DNA from: Variovorax ginsengisoli
Lineage (GTDB): Bacteria > Pseudomonadota > Gammaproteobacteria > Burkholderiales > Burkholderiaceae_C
NCBI RefSeq assembly: GCF_006438845.1
Contig: NZ_RCZJ01000003.1
Coordinates: 92,353 to 156,352, forward strand
Reading direction: 5' to 3'
DNA: 64,000 bases
The notes beneath the pieces were generated by a model, which was not told the DNA's origin, ran no database searches, and saw nothing but the letters and a program-made list of their open reading frames with translations. Shown here in pieces: positions 34,308-44,543 of the stretch. The stretch's first letter is position 1. Each line of letters starts with the position of its first letter. A program made the translations under genes and the position numbers.

Positions 34308-35306
34308 TCAAGCCAGCGGAAGACTGCTGTTCGCTCGGGTGCGGTCGTCGTGCAGTTCCTGCACGACCAGGGCGTTCATGTGCACCTTCAACGTGTTGCC
34401 TACGCTTCCGAGGTAATGGCAGGCGGCATACCCTGCGGCTGCCTTCTCGTAGCGAGCGACCCAGGCGTCGCGCGCGGGCAACCGGTCGGGCGAAACGGGC
34501 CAGACGCCCGGGCGCGGCCGCAGGTGCTCGCCGATGCCCACGCGCCAGGGCTTGGCGCTCAGTCGGGCGCGAAAGCAGTTCTGATTGCGGCACATGCGCG
34601 CGTAGACCTTGTCCGCGCCGAGCGTCTCGAACACGTCGGTCACAGCGGCATCGGACGGTGCATAGACATCGTGCATGGCCAGCACGCGCAGGCCGGCCGG
34701 CGTGCGGTAAAGGCGCAGGTGCCAGTCGGGATGCTGGTGAATGAAACGCTCGACGCGCGCGCGCGCGCTCGCCAGCGGATCGCCCTGATCCTCGACCACG
34801 GGCAGGGCCTCTTTATGGGCACGCCAGAAGCCGAACGCCGCTGTCAGCATGAACGCAGCCACGCCCGCCATCGCCAAGCCGGTGGCGTAGCCCACCACCA
34901 ACGCCCCGATGAAGGCGGCGCCGAGTACCGTCAGACCGCGTCCGCTGCGTCGGGACCCACCCTCCTCGCCCTCGAAGTCGACATCGACGAACAGCACGTC
35001 GGGGGTGTTGAGGCAGCGCGCACCATACCCGTTGCGGGTGATGATGCTGTCGCCCTGGCGTTCGACGATCTCCTCGCGAATCGGCACGCCGTCGGCGCCG
35101 TTGTAGGCCTGCTTGCGCTCGCGGCGCTCCAGCTTTTCGCCGCTGACGATGCGGTCGTACGCCCCGCGGGTGCGCTGGTCGGCATGTGCTTGCGCGGCGA
35201 GAGGGCTGTCGTCGGACCAGCCGAAGCGGCGCACTGTGACTTGCTGGCCGGCCACGCGCTCCTGGATTCGGCCTTCGGCCCAGAACTGGGGAACGATCAT
35301 GGTCAT
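34308..35306 (-). CDS. Hypothetical membrane protein, 332 aa
   Basis: Two adjacent membrane helices in the middle (about residues 127-165, GAAFIGALVVGYATG and AGVAAFMLTAAFGFW) separate a soluble N-terminal half with many charged residues (about 1-120) from a C-terminal domain of about 165 residues. The C-terminal domain has two Cys close together (MCRNQNC) and begins VERFIHQHPDWHLRLYRTPAG. Start at 35306 overlaps the upstream bL12-like gene by 4 nt (ATGA), so the two likely work together. I do not recognise the family. Confidence 0.75.
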   Translation of the reverse strand: MTMIVPQFWAEGRIQERVAGQQVTVRRFGWSDDSPLAAQAHADQRTRGAYDRIVSGEKLERRERKQAYNGADGVPIREEIVERQGDSIITRNGYGARCLNTPDVLFVDVDFEGEEGGSRRSGRGLTVLGAAFIGALVVGYATGLAMAGVAAFMLTAAFGFWRAHKEALPVVEDQGDPLASARARVERFIHQHPDWHLRLYRTPAGLRVLAMHDVYAPSDAAVTDVFETLGADKVYARMCRNQNCFRARLSAKPWRVGIGEHLRPRPGVWPVSPDRLPARDAWVARYEKAAAGYAACHYLGSVGNTLKVHMNALVVQELHDDRTRANSSLPLA

Positions 35307-35836
35307 GCGCCCTTGAAGTACCACCACGCCACGGCCGCGATCAGCAGCACGACGATCACCGGCAGCCACTCGAAGCCACCGCCCGACACCCGGCCCGGCT
35401 CGGCCATCGGGTTCAACGCCGCGCTCGATGGCAGCTGTCCGAAGTCACTTGCGGCGGCATTCTGGTGCGCCTCGACCAATTGCTTGGCCGCGGCCAAGCC
35501 CAGTCCCGTGGCCTCGCGCGTGAGGCGCACCGCCTCGACCTTCTGGCCCCGAGCCAGGGCTGCGAGGGCGGCGGCTGGCACTGCGGCGGCGCCGGTGACC
35601 GGCATCCCGCTGCCGGTCTGGGCCACGGCCTCGTCCGCGTCCCCGTCCCGGCCCCAGTCGCCTTCCTGCAAGTCGGCCCGCGCGTTGGTTGCAAGCGCGC
35701 CGCTGTTGGCGTAGTGCTCGACGGCTTCCTTGGACGACCTGAGGTCCATGCCGGTGCGATCGCGCACGATCTTGATGGCTTCGATCAGGTTGCCGCGCTC
35801 CAGCGCTGCAATGGCTTCGAGGGGAAGCTGGGTCAT
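35303..35836 (-). CDS. Membrane-tailed protein with two bL12-C-terminal-like units
   Basis: 177 aa. Two copies of a bL12-CTD-like helix pattern: residues 7-43 (EAIKIVRDRTGMDLRSSKEA) and 88-125 (EAVRLTREATGLGLAAAKQL), separated by a Gly/Asp/Ala-rich linker, then a C-terminal membrane helix (156-174, WLPVIVVLLIAAVAWWYF). The CTD of ribosomal L7/L12 recruits GTPase factors; here the units are tail-anchored and duplicated. Translation is coupled to the membrane protein at 34308. The normal ribosomal rplL is not here. Function unknown. Confidence 0.78.
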   Translation of the reverse strand: MTQLPLEAIAALERGNLIEAIKIVRDRTGMDLRSSKEAVEHYANSGALATNARADLQEGDWGRDGDADEAVAQTGSGMPVTGAAAVPAAALAALARGQKVEAVRLTREATGLGLAAAKQLVEAHQNAAASDFGQLPSSAALNPMAEPGRVSGGGFEWLPVIVVLLIAAVAWWYFKGA

Positions 35837-35894
35837 GAACTCTCCGGTGTGTGCAGGGGGCGCCGCGGGGGCCGGGCGCCGTCTTTATGACGAC

Positions 35895-36617
35895 TCAGAC
35901 AGTCTGAGCGACGGTCGATTCCGGCGTTTTTTCATTGGCCGACACGCGGCCGGCTTCGATCGTGATGCGCCGCTCGCACTGCGCGGCAATGGCGCGATCG
36001 TGCGTAACGAGCACGAGCGTGGTGCCGAGCTCGCGGTTCAGGTCGAACATCAGCTTCATCACCTGCTCGCCGGTCGCGAAGTCGAGGCTGCCCGTGGGTT
36101 CGTCGGCGAGCAGGAGCTGCGGTTGGACCACGAAGGCGCGGGCCAGCGCCACGCGCTGCTGCTCGCCACCCGACAGCACCTTCGGGTAGTGGCCGAGACG
36201 CTGCCCGAGGCCCACGCGGCCGAGCATTTCTGTGGCCGCCTTGCGCGCGTCGCGGCGGTCGGCGAGTTCGAGCGGCAGCATCACGTTCTCCAGCGCCGTC
36301 AGGTTGGCGAGCAGTTGGAAGCTCTGGAACACGAAACCGACCTTCTGCGCACGCAGTGCGGCGCGGTCGTCTTCATCGATGGCGAAAAGATCCTGCCCAG
36401 CCAGCTTCACCGTACCGCGGGTGGGCGTATCGAGCCCGGCGACGATCGACAGCAGCGTGCTCTTGCCCGAGCCCGATGCGCCGACGATCGCGGCGGTTTC
36501 CCTTGCGCCCAGAGTGAAATCGATGTCCTGCAGAATGTCCAGCGTGCCCGCCGAATCGGTGACGGACTTGAAAACATGTTCGACGGCAACAATTGCTTCG
36601 GTGGGGGCTTGGGACAT
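35895..36617 (-). CDS. ABC transporter ATP-binding protein (YbbA/LolD-like)
   Basis: 240 aa nucleotide-binding protein of the MacB/LolD group. Walker A GASGSGKST, Q-loop VGFVFQSFQLL, signature LSGGEQQRVALARAF, Walker B LLLADEPTGSLD and switch His VLVTHDRAI are intact. Divergent from a TesA-like gene as ybbA is in E. coli. The membrane permease that accompanies YbbA in many genomes is not downstream; the next genes are the bL12-like and membrane-protein genes, so it is without a visible partner. Start at 36617. Confidence 0.92.
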   Translation of the reverse strand: MSQAPTEAIVAVEHVFKSVTDSAGTLDILQDIDFTLGARETAAIVGASGSGKSTLLSIVAGLDTPTRGTVKLAGQDLFAIDEDDRAALRAQKVGFVFQSFQLLANLTALENVMLPLELADRRDARKAATEMLGRVGLGQRLGHYPKVLSGGEQQRVALARAFVVQPQLLLADEPTGSLDFATGEQVMKLMFDLNRELGTTLVLVTHDRAIAAQCERRITIEAGRVSANEKTPESTVAQTV

Positions 36618-36630
36618 TGAAAGGCTTTGC

Positions 36631-37284
36631 GTGGTGAATCGACGTGACTTTATCTTGACGGGCGCACTCGTCGGCAGTTCAGGGATATGGGCCAGCGCGT
36701 GGGCGCAGTCGCCCGCCGGCGGCAAGCCGCTGATCCTGATCGTCGGCGATTCGTTGTCGGCCGAGTACGGCCTGAAGCGCGGCGAGGGTTGGGTGCCGCT
36801 GCTCGAGAAGCGTTTGGCCGAGCAGAAGATTGCCGGTACCGTGGTCAATGCCAGCATCAGCGGCGACACCACGTCGGGCGGCCGGGCAAGGCTGCCTGCG
36901 CTGCTCAAGCAGCACAAACCGACGCATGTGGTTCTCGAACTCGGCGGCAACGACGCCCTGCGCGGGCTGCCGATCCAAAACACAGAAGACAACCTCACGC
37001 AGATGACGAAGGCCGCCCAGGCGGCCGGCGCGCAAGTGCTGATCGTCGGCATCCAGGTTCCGCCCAACTACGGCAGCGACTATCTGCGCCGCTTCGAGGC
37101 GATTTTCGAGAAGGTCGCTGCCGCCACGAAGGCGGCGGTGGTGCCCTTCCTGCTGCGTGGCGTGGCCGACGGCCCGGACGCAGCCTCGTTGTTCCAGCCC
37201 GACCGCATCCATCCGGTCGCCAGCGCACAGCCACGCATGCTGGACAACGTCTGGCCCGAACTGCGCAAGCTGCTGAAGAAGTAG
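36631..37284 (+). CDS. tesA: Arylesterase / thioesterase TesA-like (SGNH hydrolase)
   Basis: 217 aa exported GDSL hydrolase. Signal NRRDFILTGALVGSSG, with a twin-arginine motif (RRDFIL), and probable cleavage after WAQ. Catalytic blocks: GDSLSAEYG with S41, GGND, and D191-x-x-H194 near the C-terminus. Cleaves esters and acyl thioesters; also lysophospholipase-like activities in relatives. The GTG at 36631 (alternative 36634) has AAGG 6 nt upstream. It is divergent from ybbA with only 13 nt between the starts, so regulatory sites overlap both genes. Confidence 0.88.
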   Translation: MVNRRDFILTGALVGSSGIWASAWAQSPAGGKPLILIVGDSLSAEYGLKRGEGWVPLLEKRLAEQKIAGTVVNASISGDTTSGGRARLPALLKQHKPTHVVLELGGNDALRGLPIQNTEDNLTQMTKAAQAAGAQVLIVGIQVPPNYGSDYLRRFEAIFEKVAAATKAAVVPFLLRGVADGPDAASLFQPDRIHPVASAQPRMLDNVWPELRKLLKK

Positions 37285-37294
37285 CGCCCAAGAA

Positions 37295-37326
37295 AAAGCC
37301 GCCGCTGCAGGATGCAGGGCGGCTTT
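37295..37326. terminator. Bidirectional intrinsic terminator
   Basis: Stem AAAGCCGCC (37295-37303) with GGCGGCTTT (37318-37326), extended inside by CTGCA/TGCAG. On the plus strand it follows tesA with a weak U-tract; on the minus strand TTTTTCTT follows, serving the Lys-rich gene and metC transcripts. Confidence 0.75.
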
Positions 37327-37346
37327 GTCTGTCAGGACGCTGCGGT

Positions 37347-37550
37347 TTAGCCGTTCTTGGTGGGAAGGTCCGGCACGGTGGGTGCGTCGTGCTCGAGTGA
37401 AGCCACGTCAGTCTCAGAGTCGCCGGGGGCCAGGCCCTCGCTGCTCGGGCTGAGCTTGCGTTGGCTCTTTTCCCTCAGCTTCTCTTCCTTCTTCTTTTTC
37501 TTGGCCAGTTCTTTCTGGCGCTTCTCGTAGCCGTAGTTGGGTGTTGCCAC
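37347..37550 (-). CDS. Small Lys-rich hypothetical protein, 67 aa
   Basis: GTG start with a strong AGGAG site. The N-terminus NYGYEKRQKELAKKKKKEEK is highly basic and helical, followed by an acidic, Ser/Pro-rich tail. No membrane segment. It is encoded 70 nt after metC on the same strand and ends at the terminator. Such small basic proteins can bind nucleic acid or ribosomes, but there is no direct evidence. Confidence 0.6.
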   Translation of the reverse strand: MATPNYGYEKRQKELAKKKKKEEKLREKSQRKLSPSSEGLAPGDSETDVASLEHDAPTVPDLPTKNG

Positions 37551-37620
37551 TGCTTCTCCTTGGGGCGGGGCAGTCCGGGTGACTGCGCGTGCTCTGACTG
37601 TACGCGATAACCGGATGGCC

Positions 37621-38814
37621 TCAGAGCGCGGCGAGCGCCTGTGAGAGATCGGCCTGCAGGTCTTCCACGGCCTCCAGGCCGACGGAAAAACGCACCAGCG
37701 TGCCGCGGTGCGGCCAACGCGCCACACTGGCGTCGCGCATCAACCCGATGTCGTACGGCACCACCAGACTGATCGGGCCGCCCCACGAGTAGCCGAGCTT
37801 GAAAAGCGCGAGGCTGTCGCAGAAACGGTCGACCTCCTCCGCCCCGTAGCGCTCGTCGAACACCACCGAGAACAGACCGGCAGCGAGGTCGGTGTCGCCG
37901 CACAGGGCCCGCCAGTGCGCATGGCCGGGCGAACCCTGGAGTGCCGGGTGCAGCACCTGCGCGATCTCGTCACGCTCGGAGAGCCAGCGCGCCAGGTGGC
38001 GTGCGCTGCGGTCGTGCGCCTCGTAACGCAGCGCAATACTCGGCAAGGCGCGCAACAGCGTCTCGACGTCGCCCACACCGACGCCCCAGCCCATCCGCAT
38101 GTGCGTGAGCTTGAGCGCCTGGTGCAGTCTCGCGTCGCGCGTGGTCACGCTGCCCATGAGCACGTCGCCGCCACCGCTCGGGTACTTCGTGAGCGCATGC
38201 ACCGAGATGTCGACGCCCTCGCCGCTGCCGTCCAGGTCGAACGGTGCAAAGGCCAGGCCGGCGCCCCAGGTGTTGTCCAACGCGCTGACCACGCCGCGCG
38301 CACGGCATAGGGCGGCCAGTGCGGGCAGGTCTGGAAATTCCATGGTGACCGAGCCCGCCGCTTCCAACCAGACGAGCTGCGTGCGTTCGGAGAGCTTGGC
38401 GGCGAGGTCCGACGGATCCATCGCGTCGTACAGGCGGTGCGTGATACCGAAGTTCGCCAATTCACCTGTGGCCAGCGCCTTGTTCGGGCCGTAGGCGTTG
38501 TCTGGAATCAGGACCTCGCCGCCGGTCTTGAGCAGCGCGAAGGCCACCAGCGAGATGGCCGCGAGGCCGCTGGGCACCAGCAGGCAATCGGTCGCGCCTT
38601 CGAGCGCTGCGAGCCGCGCTTCCAGCGTGAAGGTGGTGGGTGTGCCGTGCAGGCCGTAGGTATAGCCCGCCTTGGTCTTCCAGTCGCGCGCGCGCATGGC
38701 GGCAACATCGGCGAAGAACACCGTCGACGCCTTGAAGACGCCAGGCTGGGGAGCGGCAAACTTCGCCGGTGGTTGATAGGGGTGGTGGATCAGGTCGGTG
38801 ATGGGCTTTGGCAT
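37621..38814 (-). CDS. metC: Cystathionine beta-lyase
   Basis: 397 aa PLP enzyme of the Cys/Met metabolism family, cleaving cystathionine to homocysteine in methionine synthesis. Landmarks: YTYGLHGTPTTFTLE, ATDCLLVPSGLAAISLV, the aspartate in SALDNTWGAG, and the PLP lysine in HALTKYPSGGGDVLMG. Other members (gamma-synthase or gamma-lyase) are less likely given overall length and local features but cannot be fully excluded. A 5-bp stem GATGC/GCATC is at 38820-38833, directly before the ATG. Confidence 0.87.
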   Translation of the reverse strand: MPKPITDLIHHPYQPPAKFAAPQPGVFKASTVFFADVAAMRARDWKTKAGYTYGLHGTPTTFTLEARLAALEGATDCLLVPSGLAAISLVAFALLKTGGEVLIPDNAYGPNKALATGELANFGITHRLYDAMDPSDLAAKLSERTQLVWLEAAGSVTMEFPDLPALAALCRARGVVSALDNTWGAGLAFAPFDLDGSGEGVDISVHALTKYPSGGGDVLMGSVTTRDARLHQALKLTHMRMGWGVGVGDVETLLRALPSIALRYEAHDRSARHLARWLSERDEIAQVLHPALQGSPGHAHWRALCGDTDLAAGLFSVVFDERYGAEEVDRFCDSLALFKLGYSWGGPISLVVPYDIGLMRDASVARWPHRGTLVRFSVGLEAVEDLQADLSQALAAL

Positions 38815-38866
38815 GCCGCGATGCTAGAGCATCGACGTCCCACTGTGCCCCTCGAAGCCGTTCGGA

Positions 38867-39391
38867 TCAGACCGACCACTTCTTCAACAGCTTCTCCGCG
38901 CCCATGCTGTCGTAGCTCTCGAAGGGCTGATGAATCCACGGGTTGGTCGCCAGGAACTCGACCGAGTAGTCGGGCGTGAACGTCGAGAGCGCCTTGGTCC
39001 ACAGCACCGCGCTGCGCAGCTCGGTGATCGGCGAATACTTGGTGCGAAGCATGTCGACCACCGCATGCAAGGTATGGCCCGAGTCGGCCAGGTCGTCGAC
39101 CAGCAGCACCTTGCCGGCGATCTCGCCCTTGGGTGTGGTGATGTAGCGCGCGATGTCGAGATGCCCTTGCACGGTGCCGGCGTCGGCACGGTACGAGCTG
39201 GTCGACATGATCGCCAGCGGCTTGTCGAAGATGCGCGAGAGCACGTCGCCCGGCCGCATGCCGCCGCGCGCGAGACACAGGATGGTGTCGAACTCCCAGC
39301 CCGACTGGTGGACCTTGATCGCGAGTTTCTCGATCAGGTTGTGGTACTCGTCGTAGCTGACGTAGAGATGCTTGCCGTCTTCGGTCAACAT
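38867..39391 (-). CDS. Phosphoribosyltransferase (xanthine/hypoxanthine type)
   Basis: 174 aa type I PRTase. The PRPP loop is VLLVDDLADSGHTL; other blocks are CLARGGMRPGDVLSRI and SSYRADAGTVQGHLDI. Length and flanks are those of Gpt/HprT-like purine salvage enzymes, and it follows purA with 15 nt between, so a role in purine salvage is likely. Base specificity unknown. Confidence 0.87.
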   Translation of the reverse strand: MLTEDGKHLYVSYDEYHNLIEKLAIKVHQSGWEFDTILCLARGGMRPGDVLSRIFDKPLAIMSTSSYRADAGTVQGHLDIARYITTPKGEIAGKVLLVDDLADSGHTLHAVVDMLRTKYSPITELRSAVLWTKALSTFTPDYSVEFLATNPWIHQPFESYDSMGAEKLLKKWSV

Positions 39392-39406
39392 GGTCGTGGT
39401 TCCTCT

Positions 39407-40744
<1,338 letters not shown>

Positions 40745-40757
40745 TCACTCTCAAGAT

Positions 40758-41909
40758 TCAGATGGCTTGCACATTCCATTGACCGGCGTGCTCGACGAGC
40801 TCGCGGTCGCAATGGAACTCGTCGATTTCACTGTCGTGGCCCGGCAGCACCCGAACCACGGTCTCGCCGCGCCCGCGCAGCGCAGCGATGGCCGCATGCA
40901 GCCCCGCTGCCTCGCCCCACGGCGCGCGAATGGCCGCACGCAGCGGTCGGGTTGGCACCACGCCGACCAGCTCTCGCAAGTCGACGCTGAAGCCGACCGC
41001 CGGACGGTTGCGCCCGAAAACGGCTCCTACCTCGTCGTAGCGGCCGCCACGCACCAGCGCGTCGGAAACGCCGTCGACGTAGATCCCGAAGCGCATGCCG
41101 CTGTAATAGGCATAGCCGCGCAGGTCCGACAGATCGAAGCTGACCTTGGCGCCGTCCAGACGCGACGCGAGCTGCCTCAGGTCGGACAACGCATCGCGCA
41201 CGGCGGCGCTCGCCGGCAGCACCTTGGCCGCCTCGTCGAGCACCGAGGCGTCGCCATAGAGCTGCACCAACGCCAGCAAACCCTCGCGCGACGCTGCGGG
41301 AAAGTCGCGCGTGAGCGCGCGCAAAGCGCTCGCGTCCTTGGTAGCCAACGCCGTGTGCACCCGGCCGAGCACGGCGGCATCGACCGGCACACCGGCGAAC
41401 AGCGAGCGAACGATGCGCGCATCGGCCATATCGACGATCACGCCCTGTCGCAACCCCGCCGACCGCAGTGAGTCGAGAGCCAACAGCAGGGTTTCGGTGT
41501 CGGCTTCGAGTCCGGCATGGCCGTAGATCTCGGCGCCGAACTGCAGCGGCTCACGCGTGGCATGAGGGCGGTCGGGACGGGTGTGCACCACGGGACCGCA
41601 ATAGCAGAGTCGCGCAACACCCTGCCGATTGAGCAGGTGCGCATCGATGCGCGCGACCTGCGGCGTGGTGTCCGCGCGCAGACCCATCGTGCGGCCCGAA
41701 AGCTGATCCACCAATTTGAAGGTTTGCAGGTCGAGCGCCTCGCCGGTGCCCGACAGCAGCGACTCCAGGTGCTCGAGCAGCGGCGGCATCACCAGCTCGT
41801 AGCCGTAGCCACGAGCGGTGTCGAGCAGTTCGCGTCGAAGTTCTTCGATGTGGCGCGCCTCGGAAGGCAGCACATCGGCAATGTGATCCGGGAGAACCCA
41901 GGCGGACAT
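40758..41909 (-). CDS. hisZ: ATP phosphoribosyltransferase regulatory subunit
   Basis: 383 aa HisRS-like protein that completes the short HisG enzyme in histidine synthesis. It starts [20 protein letters not shown] with class II synthetase motif 2 traces ([20 protein letters not shown]) but lacks the tRNA-binding domain. The usual hisG partner is not in this window, as is common when hisZ sits before purA. Confidence 0.92.
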   Translation of the reverse strand: MSAWVLPDHIADVLPSEARHIEELRRELLDTARGYGYELVMPPLLEHLESLLSGTGEALDLQTFKLVDQLSGRTMGLRADTTPQVARIDAHLLNRQGVARLCYCGPVVHTRPDRPHATREPLQFGAEIYGHAGLEADTETLLLALDSLRSAGLRQGVIVDMADARIVRSLFAGVPVDAAVLGRVHTALATKDASALRALTRDFPAASREGLLALVQLYGDASVLDEAAKVLPASAAVRDALSDLRQLASRLDGAKVSFDLSDLRGYAYYSGMRFGIYVDGVSDALVRGGRYDEVGAVFGRNRPAVGFSVDLRELVGVVPTRPLRAAIRAPWGEAAGLHAAIAALRGRGETVVRVLPGHDSEIDEFHCDRELVEHAGQWNVQAI

Positions 41910-41936
41910 GGAGAGCGGAGGCGTGGTTAAACCGGG

Positions 41937-41942
41937 ATTCTA
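41937..41942 (-). promoter_or_regulatory. Putative -10 box (TAGAAT) of hisZ
   Basis: TAGAAT on the minus strand 27 nt upstream of the hisZ start. It lies in the gap after the DUF2065 gene; no recognisable -35. It would make hisZ-purA a separate unit from hflK-hflC. Confidence 0.3.
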
Positions 41943-42000
41943 CCGGCCCGGGCGTGGCCGGCGCGGCGGTCGGCGCGCGCCGTACCCAGAGGTCAGACAC

Positions 42001-42189
42001 TCAGGCGAGAAGCCAAAGAAGAAGCAGTCCCAGCGCGATGCTGCAGAGACCGTAGAAACGCAGTTGCCCGTCACGCAACTGCATCAGCTGGCCGAAACCC
42101 CGCCGCCAGCCGCCCGGCGAAACGAAAGGCAGGAGCCCCTCGATCACCAGCACGATCGCCAGTGCGCTCCAAAGCGCGTCGGCGCTCAA
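42001..42189 (-). CDS. DUF2065 (YjeT-like) small inner-membrane protein
   Basis: 62 aa with two membrane helices (ALWSALAIVLVIEGLLPFVS and FYGLCSIALGLLLLWLLA). DUF2065 proteins of this length sit directly after hflC in many proteobacteria. Function unknown; position suggests a connection with HflKC or the membrane. Confidence 0.85.
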   Translation of the reverse strand: MSADALWSALAIVLVIEGLLPFVSPGGWRRGFGQLMQLRDGQLRFYGLCSIALGLLLLWLLA

Positions 42190-42204
42190 AAACCCTCGCC
42201 TTCC

Positions 42205-43113
42205 TCAGCGCGTGCTGTTGCCCGGATTGCCTGGGCTGCCCGAACTGCGAAGAGCCTTGAAGAAATCCGACGATGCCGGATCGACCACCAGCACGTCACT
42301 TTTCTTGTTGAAGCTTTGCTTGTATGCGTCGAGGCTGCGATAGAACTGGGCGAACTGCGGGTCACGGCCGAAGGCTTCGCTGTACGACGCTGCAGCCAGA
42401 GCATCGCCCTCACCCTTGATCTTCTGGGCATCGCGGTAGGCATTGGCAACCGTCACTTCACGTTGACGATCGGCATCGGCGCGAATCTTCTCGCCTTCGG
42501 CGAAGCCGGTTGAACGCAGCTCGTTGGCCACGCGCTTCCGCTCCGCTTCCATGCGACGGTAGACCGACTCGGTGATGGCTTCGACGTAATCGACACGGGT
42601 GATCCGCACGTCGACGATGTCCACGCCCCATGGCTTGGCGCCCTTGACCACCGCCAGGACTTCGCGCTGCACGTCGGCCATCAGAGCCTCGCGGCGCACG
42701 GAGATCAAATCGCGGACGGTGCGCTTGTTGACGTTTTCCTGAAAAGCGTTTCGTACCACGCGGTTGAGCTGCACGGCACCGGCGTTCTCGTCGAGCCCGA
42801 CATTGCGGATGTACTCCGATGGGTTCGTCACGCGCCAACGCACGTACCAGTCGATCACCACACGCTGCTTCTCCGCCGTGAGCATGGGCTCGGCTTCCAG
42901 GCTCGACAGTGTGAGCAGGCGCTTGTCGATGTACGACACGTTCTGGAACGGCGGCGGCATCTTGAAGTTGAGGCCAGGCTCGGTGATCACGTTCTTGATC
43001 TGCCCGAGTTGGTAGACCACGCCGAACTGACGCTGGTCGACCACGAAAAGCGTCGAGCTCAGCAGCGCGAGCGCCACCAGGATCGTCGATGCGATGAATC
43101 CGATTCTGTTCAT
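42205..43113 (-). CDS. hflC: HflC, regulator of FtsH protease
   Basis: 302 aa SPFH-domain protein. One N-terminal membrane helix (IASTILVALALLSSTLFVVD) then the band-7 domain (GVVYQLGQIKNVITEPGLNF, EAIKIGEVEI-like SPFH strands, VRRMEAERKRVANELRSTGF). Forms a periplasmic-facing complex with HflK that modulates FtsH. 12 nt after hflK. Confidence 0.94.
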   Translation of the reverse strand: MNRIGFIASTILVALALLSSTLFVVDQRQFGVVYQLGQIKNVITEPGLNFKMPPPFQNVSYIDKRLLTLSSLEAEPMLTAEKQRVVIDWYVRWRVTNPSEYIRNVGLDENAGAVQLNRVVRNAFQENVNKRTVRDLISVRREALMADVQREVLAVVKGAKPWGVDIVDVRITRVDYVEAITESVYRRMEAERKRVANELRSTGFAEGEKIRADADRQREVTVANAYRDAQKIKGEGDALAAASYSEAFGRDPQFAQFYRSLDAYKQSFNKKSDVLVVDPASSDFFKALRSSGSPGNPGNSTR

Positions 43114-43124
43114 GTTCTTGTCCC

Positions 43125-44504
43125 TCAGCGCGCGTCGCGGTCCCGCGAACGGCCGTCGCGTGCACGGGTGTCGCCAGCGGCGGGCGCCACCGGAATCACG
43201 GAAGACTGGGTCGGCGCGGTCCCGGCCACACTGGGGCTGGCACCGTCGACCGGTGCACCGGCGGCGTTGTTGCCGGTCATCTGCATCAACTTGTCGAGCG
43301 GCAGGTAGAGCAGGTTGGAACCCGACTTGGAGTCGACCAGCACCTTGGTAGTGTTGGTATAGATCTGCTGCATCGCGTCGGTGTACATGCGGTCGCGCGT
43401 CACCTGCGGTGCCTTCTGGTATTCGGCCAGAACAGCGGCGAAACGGCCGGCATCACCTTGCGCCTGGGCCACGATACGCGCCTTGTAAGCCTCGGACTCT
43501 TCCTTCAGCCGCGACGCCGTACCCGTGGCGCGCGGCACCACGTCGTTGGCATACGCCTGCGCCTCGTTCTTGGCGCGCTCTCGTTCCTGACCGGCCTTCA
43601 GCACGTCGTCGAAGGCCGCCTGCACCTGCTCGGGTGGACGCACGCCGCCCTGCTGCAAGTTGATGTTGACGACTTCGACACCGACCTTGTAGCGGTCGAG
43701 GATGGTCTGCATGAGCGTGCGCACGCGCGGAGCGATCTGGTCGCGCTCCTCAGCGAGCGCCGCATCCATTTTCATCTTGCCGACGACCTCGCGCACGGCG
43801 GTTTCTGCCACCTGCACCACGGTATCGGTCGGTGCCTTGCTCTCGTACAGATAAGCACGCGCGTCACTCAGGCGGTACTGCACGGCGAATTTGATTTCGA
43901 CAATGTTCTCGTCCTCGGTCAGCATGGCCGACTCGCGCAGACCGGTAGAGCGCACGATGCTGTCGCGGCCCACGTCGGTAGAGCGGATCTGGGTGACCAC
44001 GACCAACTCGTGACGCTGGATCGGATACGGAAGGCGCCAGTTGAAGCCTGCGCCCACGGTCGTCTTGTAGCGGCCGAACTGCGTGATGACAGCCTGCTGG
44101 CCTTCGTTCACGATGAAGAAGCCAGTGCCCAGCCAGATCAGCACGGCAACAGCAGCGATCAAGCCGATCCCATAGCCCGCATTCTTCATGTCGGGCTTGA
44201 AGCCGTTGCCTCCGCCGCTTCCTCCATTGCTGCCGGGCGGCCGATTGCCGCCGCCCTTGCCACCGAAGAGGCCGCCGAGCTTGCGGTTGAAATCTCGCCA
44301 GAGTTCGTCGAGATCCGGCGGGCCCTGGTTAGGGCCTTGACCGCGAGGGCGGTTGCTGTTGTTGCCCGGGGGCGGCGGGTCGGCGTCAGGCCGCCCGGCG
44401 GGCGGGCGCTCCCCATTGGACGCAGGCTCGTCGCCCCGTCCCCAACGACCGTCGTTCAGGTTGAACATGCCCTGAAAACGTCTCCACACTGGCTTTGCAT
44501 TCAT
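43125..44504 (-). CDS. hflK: HflK, regulator of FtsH protease
   Basis: 459 aa SPFH-domain protein. The Gly/Pro/Asn-rich cytoplasmic N-terminus (residues about 20-110) is followed by a membrane helix (YGIGLIAAVAVLIWLGTGFF) and the SPFH domain (QQAVITQFGRYKTTVGAGFN). Works with HflC as FtsH modulator. Start at 44504 (MNAKPVWRRFQGMFNLND) is preferred over 44543, whose extra residues have no RBS. Downstream of hflX. Confidence 0.93.
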   Translation of the reverse strand: MNAKPVWRRFQGMFNLNDGRWGRGDEPASNGERPPAGRPDADPPPPGNNSNRPRGQGPNQGPPDLDELWRDFNRKLGGLFGGKGGGNRPPGSNGGSGGGNGFKPDMKNAGYGIGLIAAVAVLIWLGTGFFIVNEGQQAVITQFGRYKTTVGAGFNWRLPYPIQRHELVVVTQIRSTDVGRDSIVRSTGLRESAMLTEDENIVEIKFAVQYRLSDARAYLYESKAPTDTVVQVAETAVREVVGKMKMDAALAEERDQIAPRVRTLMQTILDRYKVGVEVVNINLQQGGVRPPEQVQAAFDDVLKAGQERERAKNEAQAYANDVVPRATGTASRLKEESEAYKARIVAQAQGDAGRFAAVLAEYQKAPQVTRDRMYTDAMQQIYTNTTKVLVDSKSGSNLLYLPLDKLMQMTGNNAAGAPVDGASPSVAGTAPTQSSVIPVAPAAGDTRARDGRSRDRDAR

Positions 44505-44543
44505 TCGATTCGCTTCTCTCGTCAGTGAGGGGATTGTGCCCAA

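Noticed and set aside
34752..34768. Alternating CG run (possible Z-DNA)
   Set aside because: It lies inside a coding sequence and is explained by Ala/Arg codons; no repeat unit or variation is evident.
38820..38833. GATGC-TAGA-GCATC stem upstream of metC
   Set aside because: Only 5-bp arms directly before the start codon; no match to a known Met-related riboswitch or operator, so kept only as a remark with metC.
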